64,000 nucleotides of DNA from Sphingomonas sp. Leaf22 (GTDB taxonomy: Bacteria; Pseudomonadota; Alphaproteobacteria; Sphingomonadales; Sphingomonadaceae). Location of the stretch: contig NZ_LMKP01000001.1 of NCBI RefSeq assembly GCF_001421715.1, positions 200,358 to 264,357 of the forward strand, in the 5' to 3' direction. The notes under the pieces were generated by a model that was given only the letters and a program-made list of their open reading frames with translations, did not search any database and was not told the DNA's origin. The first letter of the stretch is position 1. Every line of letters begins with the position of its first letter. The position numbers and the translations under genes are program-made. Shown here one piece after another: positions 62,332 to 64,000 of this stretch.

Positions 62332-64000
62332 CAGCGTTTGCCCCCGCCGGGACGGCCACCGCCCTTCGGCTTGCCCTTGACCGGTTTGGTCGTTGGCGTG
62401 GCCTTGGCCCAGCCGGTCGGCTTGCGTTTCGGCCGCTCGACGAAGCTTGCCCGGTCGACATCGGACGCCTGTTCGCGCGTCATCCGCTTTTCGACCGGAC
62501 CGCGCGGGCCTTCGGTCGTACGCTCGACGTGCGGCCGGCGCGCGACCCCGTCATAGCCCGGCCGCTCGGCATGGGCCGAGGCGCGGCGGGTGCGCGCATT
62601 GTCAGGCCGATCGCCATAGGCGCGGCGGTCGCCCAGCCCCGGTTGCCGCCGCTCGGCAGGCGTCTGCCCGGCCTGCGCCAGCGGATCGAAGCCGTCGCGG
62701 CGGTCGACCGGCCGCTCGGTGGCATGGGTGCGGGGGCCGACGCGACGCGCATCGGCGCGCTGCGGACGGTCGCCAAAGCCGGGCCGATCGCCGCCGCCCT
62801 GCGGTCGCGCGCCGAAGCTCCGGCGTTCGCCATCGCCCTGTGGCCGTGCGCCGAAGCTGCGTCGTTCGCCATCGGCCTGCGGTCGTGCGCCGAAGCTGCG
62901 CCGCTCACCATCGCCCTGCGGCCGTGCGCCGAAGCTGCGTCGTTCGCCATCGGCCTGCGGCCGTGCGCCGAAGCTGCGCCGCTCGCCATCGCCCTGCGGC
63001 CGCGCGCCGAAGCTGCGCCGTTCGCCATCGCCCTGTGGTCGCGCCCCGAAGCTGCGCCGCTCGCCATCGCCCTGCGGCCGCGCGTCGAAGCTGCGCCGCT
63101 CGCCATCGCCCTGTGGTCGCGCACCAAAGCTGCGCCGCTCGCCATCGCCCTGCGGCCGCGCGCCGAAGCTGCGCCGCTCGCCATCACCCTGCGGCCGTGC
63201 GCCGAAGCCGCTCCGCTCACCGTCGCCCTGCGCCCGGTTCGGACCGTCGCGATCGGGACGGCGACCGCTGAAGCCCGACCGCTGTCCGTCCCGCTCGGTG
63301 CGCGGACGGCGTTCGTCGAAGCGCGACGTCGCGACCGGTTCGGGACGCGGCAGCGGCGTCGCGCGCCTCCACGCCTTGAGCGCCGCCGGATCGGCACCTT
63401 CCGGCGCGGGCTTGCTGGTCGGCTTGTTGGTCAGCGTCTTGCGGAACGCGACCAGTTCATGCTGCTTGATCTCGTCGACCTCGCCCTCGGGCAGGTCTTC
63501 GAGATTGAAGGGGCCATAGCGGGTACGGATCAGGCGCGACACCTTCAGCCCGAGATGTTCGAGCACGCGGCGAACCTCGCGGTTCTTGCCCTCGGTCAGC
63601 GTCATCTCGATCCAGGTGTTCGTCCCCGTGCGGCGTTCGAGATTGGCGTTGATCGGGCCATAGCGCACCCCCTCGATCTCGATCCCCATCATCAGGTCTT
63701 CGAGCTGCTGCTGGCTGATCTCGCCATAGGCCCGCGCGCGATAGGTCCGCTCGACCCCGGTCGCGGGCAGTTCCAGACGGCGTTTGAACTCGCCGTCGGT
63801 GGTCATCAGCAACAACCCCTCGGTATTCAGGTCGAGCCGTCCGACCGGGATCAGCCGCGGCAGGTCCCGTGGCAGGCGATCGTAGATGGTCGGACGCCCG
63901 GCACCGTCGCGTTCGGCGGTCAGCGTTCCGGCCGGCTTGTGGAATCGGAACAGCCGGGTCGGTTCGGGCGCGGCGACGGGTGCGCCGTCGACGGTCACCC
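62331..64000 (-). CDS. rluB: RluB-type rRNA pseudouridine synthase with repeat-rich tail, 5' end outside window
   Basis: At least 556 residues are visible. The RsuA/RluB catalytic core has LFRFHKPAGTLTAERDGAGR, the catalytic Asp in PVGRLDLNTEGLLLMTTDGE and MTLTEGKNREVRRVLEHLGL. It is followed by a very long basic tail (about residues 190-555) of which 11 units are 13-residue repeats (FGARPQGDGERRS). The N-terminal S4 domain lies beyond the right edge. The core modifies 23S rRNA uridine (position 2605 in E. coli RluB); the tail is probably disordered and RNA-binding. Coupled to rsmD. Confidence 0.93.
   Translation of the reverse strand, partial: VTVDGAPVAAPEPTRLFRFHKPAGTLTAERDGAGRPTIYDRLPRDLPRLIPVGRLDLNTEGLLLMTTDGEFKRRLELPATGVERTYRARAYGEISQQQLEDLMMGIEIEGVRYGPINANLERRTGTNTWIEMTLTEGKNREVRRVLEHLGLKVSRLIRTRYGPFNLEDLPEGEVDEIKQHELVAFRKTLTNKPTSKPAPEGADPAALKAWRRATPLPRPEPVATSRFDERRPRTERDGQRSGFSGRRPDRDGPNRAQGDGERSGFGARPQGDGERRSFGARPQGDGERRSFGARPQGDGERRSFDARPQGDGERRSFGARPQGDGERRSFGARPQGDGERRSFGARPQADGERRSFGARPQGDGERRSFGARPQADGERRSFGARPQGDGERRSFGARPQGGGDRPGFGDRPQRADARRVGPRTHATERPVDRRDGFDPLAQAGQTPAERRQPGLGDRRAYGDRPDNARTRRASAHAERPGYDGVARRPHVERTTEGPRGPVEKRMTREQASDVDRASFVERPKRKPTGWAKATPTTKPVKGKPKGGGRPGGGKR
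62778..63206 (-). repeat. 39-bp tandem repeat, 11 units, inside the pseudouridine synthase gene
   Basis: Each 39-bp unit encodes F-G-A-R-P-Q-G-D-G-E-R-R-S. Ten units are near identical (two have A for the second variable G, one has D for G after F), and the last (FGARPQGGGDRPG) is degenerate. A partial unit (AQGDGERSG) precedes the array. Synonymous differences between units show it is not a very recent expansion. The frame is never disturbed because 39 is divisible by three. Confidence 0.95.

Noticed and set aside
62778..63206. Regular repeats that could look like a CRISPR array
   Set aside because: Units are contiguous without spacers, in frame, and encode a protein repeat; no cas genes are present.
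62719..63519. Plus-strand frame with tandem CGRAPKLRRSPSP repeats
   Set aside because: This is the antisense reading of the 39-bp coding array in the pseudouridine synthase gene, which has an intact catalytic core in the other strand.

Overview
The window is GC-rich, densely coded alphaproteobacterial chromosome, most likely from a Sphingomonas-like member of the Sphingomonadales. This is inferred from gene content: two large TonB-dependent receptors beside secreted glycosidases, a UrcA-family protein, the cell-cycle kinase CckA, dapA and smpB near each other, and many short palindromic repeats in the gaps between genes. There is no rRNA, prophage, intact insertion sequence or CRISPR array. 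Three tRNA genes are present.

Layout. 1-1613: left end of a cytochrome oxidase operon (coxB fused to a cytochrome c domain, then ctaD running off the edge). 1838-9770: a sugar-scavenging locus. A LacI regulator, a TonB-dependent receptor and a GH144-type glucanase are read leftward, and a GH3 beta-glucosidase is read rightward, across a perfect 16-bp LacI-type palindrome. The enzymes suggest beta-1,2-glucan. 9984-13074: small hydrophilic protein, IclR regulator, ROK sugar kinase and a second LacI regulator. 13140-13341: tRNA(CAU) and tRNA-Pro. 13445-19973: YcaQ-like DNA glycosylase, metallophosphoesterase, small unknowns, a membrane protein, an NTF2-like protein, a lipoprotein and an M28 peptidase. 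20269-24184: ettA, a broken histidine-kinase fragment, a NYN/LOTUS protein and greB. 24181-31102: lytic transglycosylase, dapA, a hybrid histidine kinase, smpB and a DUF2062 protein. 31333-41848: M13 peptidase, cckA, a receiver protein, a TPR-like unknown, an MFS transporter, recA and a GST. 41922-47104: second sugar locus (GH36 alpha-galactosidase, TonB receptor). 47440-51252: tRNA-Arg, queuosine-precursor transporter, purQ/purS and two bacterial PH-domain proteins. 51015-54762: overlapping MFS, cysteine synthase and cell-wall hydrolase genes. 54962-64000: alpha/beta hydrolase, UvrD helicase, UrcA protein, MHS-type transporter, a MITE-like element, a diguanylate cyclase, rsmD and a pseudouridine synthase with a 13-residue repeat tail.

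How the parts fit. The two sugar loci pair an outer-membrane receptor with exported glycosidases and LacI-type control. The ROK kinase and second LacI gene share short motifs with the alpha-galactosidase promoter region 35 kb away, a possible regulatory link. Many genes are translationally coupled by 1-7 bp overlaps (coxB/ctaD, lacI/TBDR, slt/greB, purS/purQ, the two PH genes, MFS/cysK/sleB, rluB/rsmD).

The most unusual material lies between genes: several families of nested inverted repeats, some with compensatory base changes, and a 190-bp element with 34-bp inverted ends and TA borders that supplies the stop codon of a transporter gene. No clearly new multi-gene system was found. The strongest leads are the beta-1,2-glucan locus, the MITE, the repeat families and the in-frame 39-bp repeat array.
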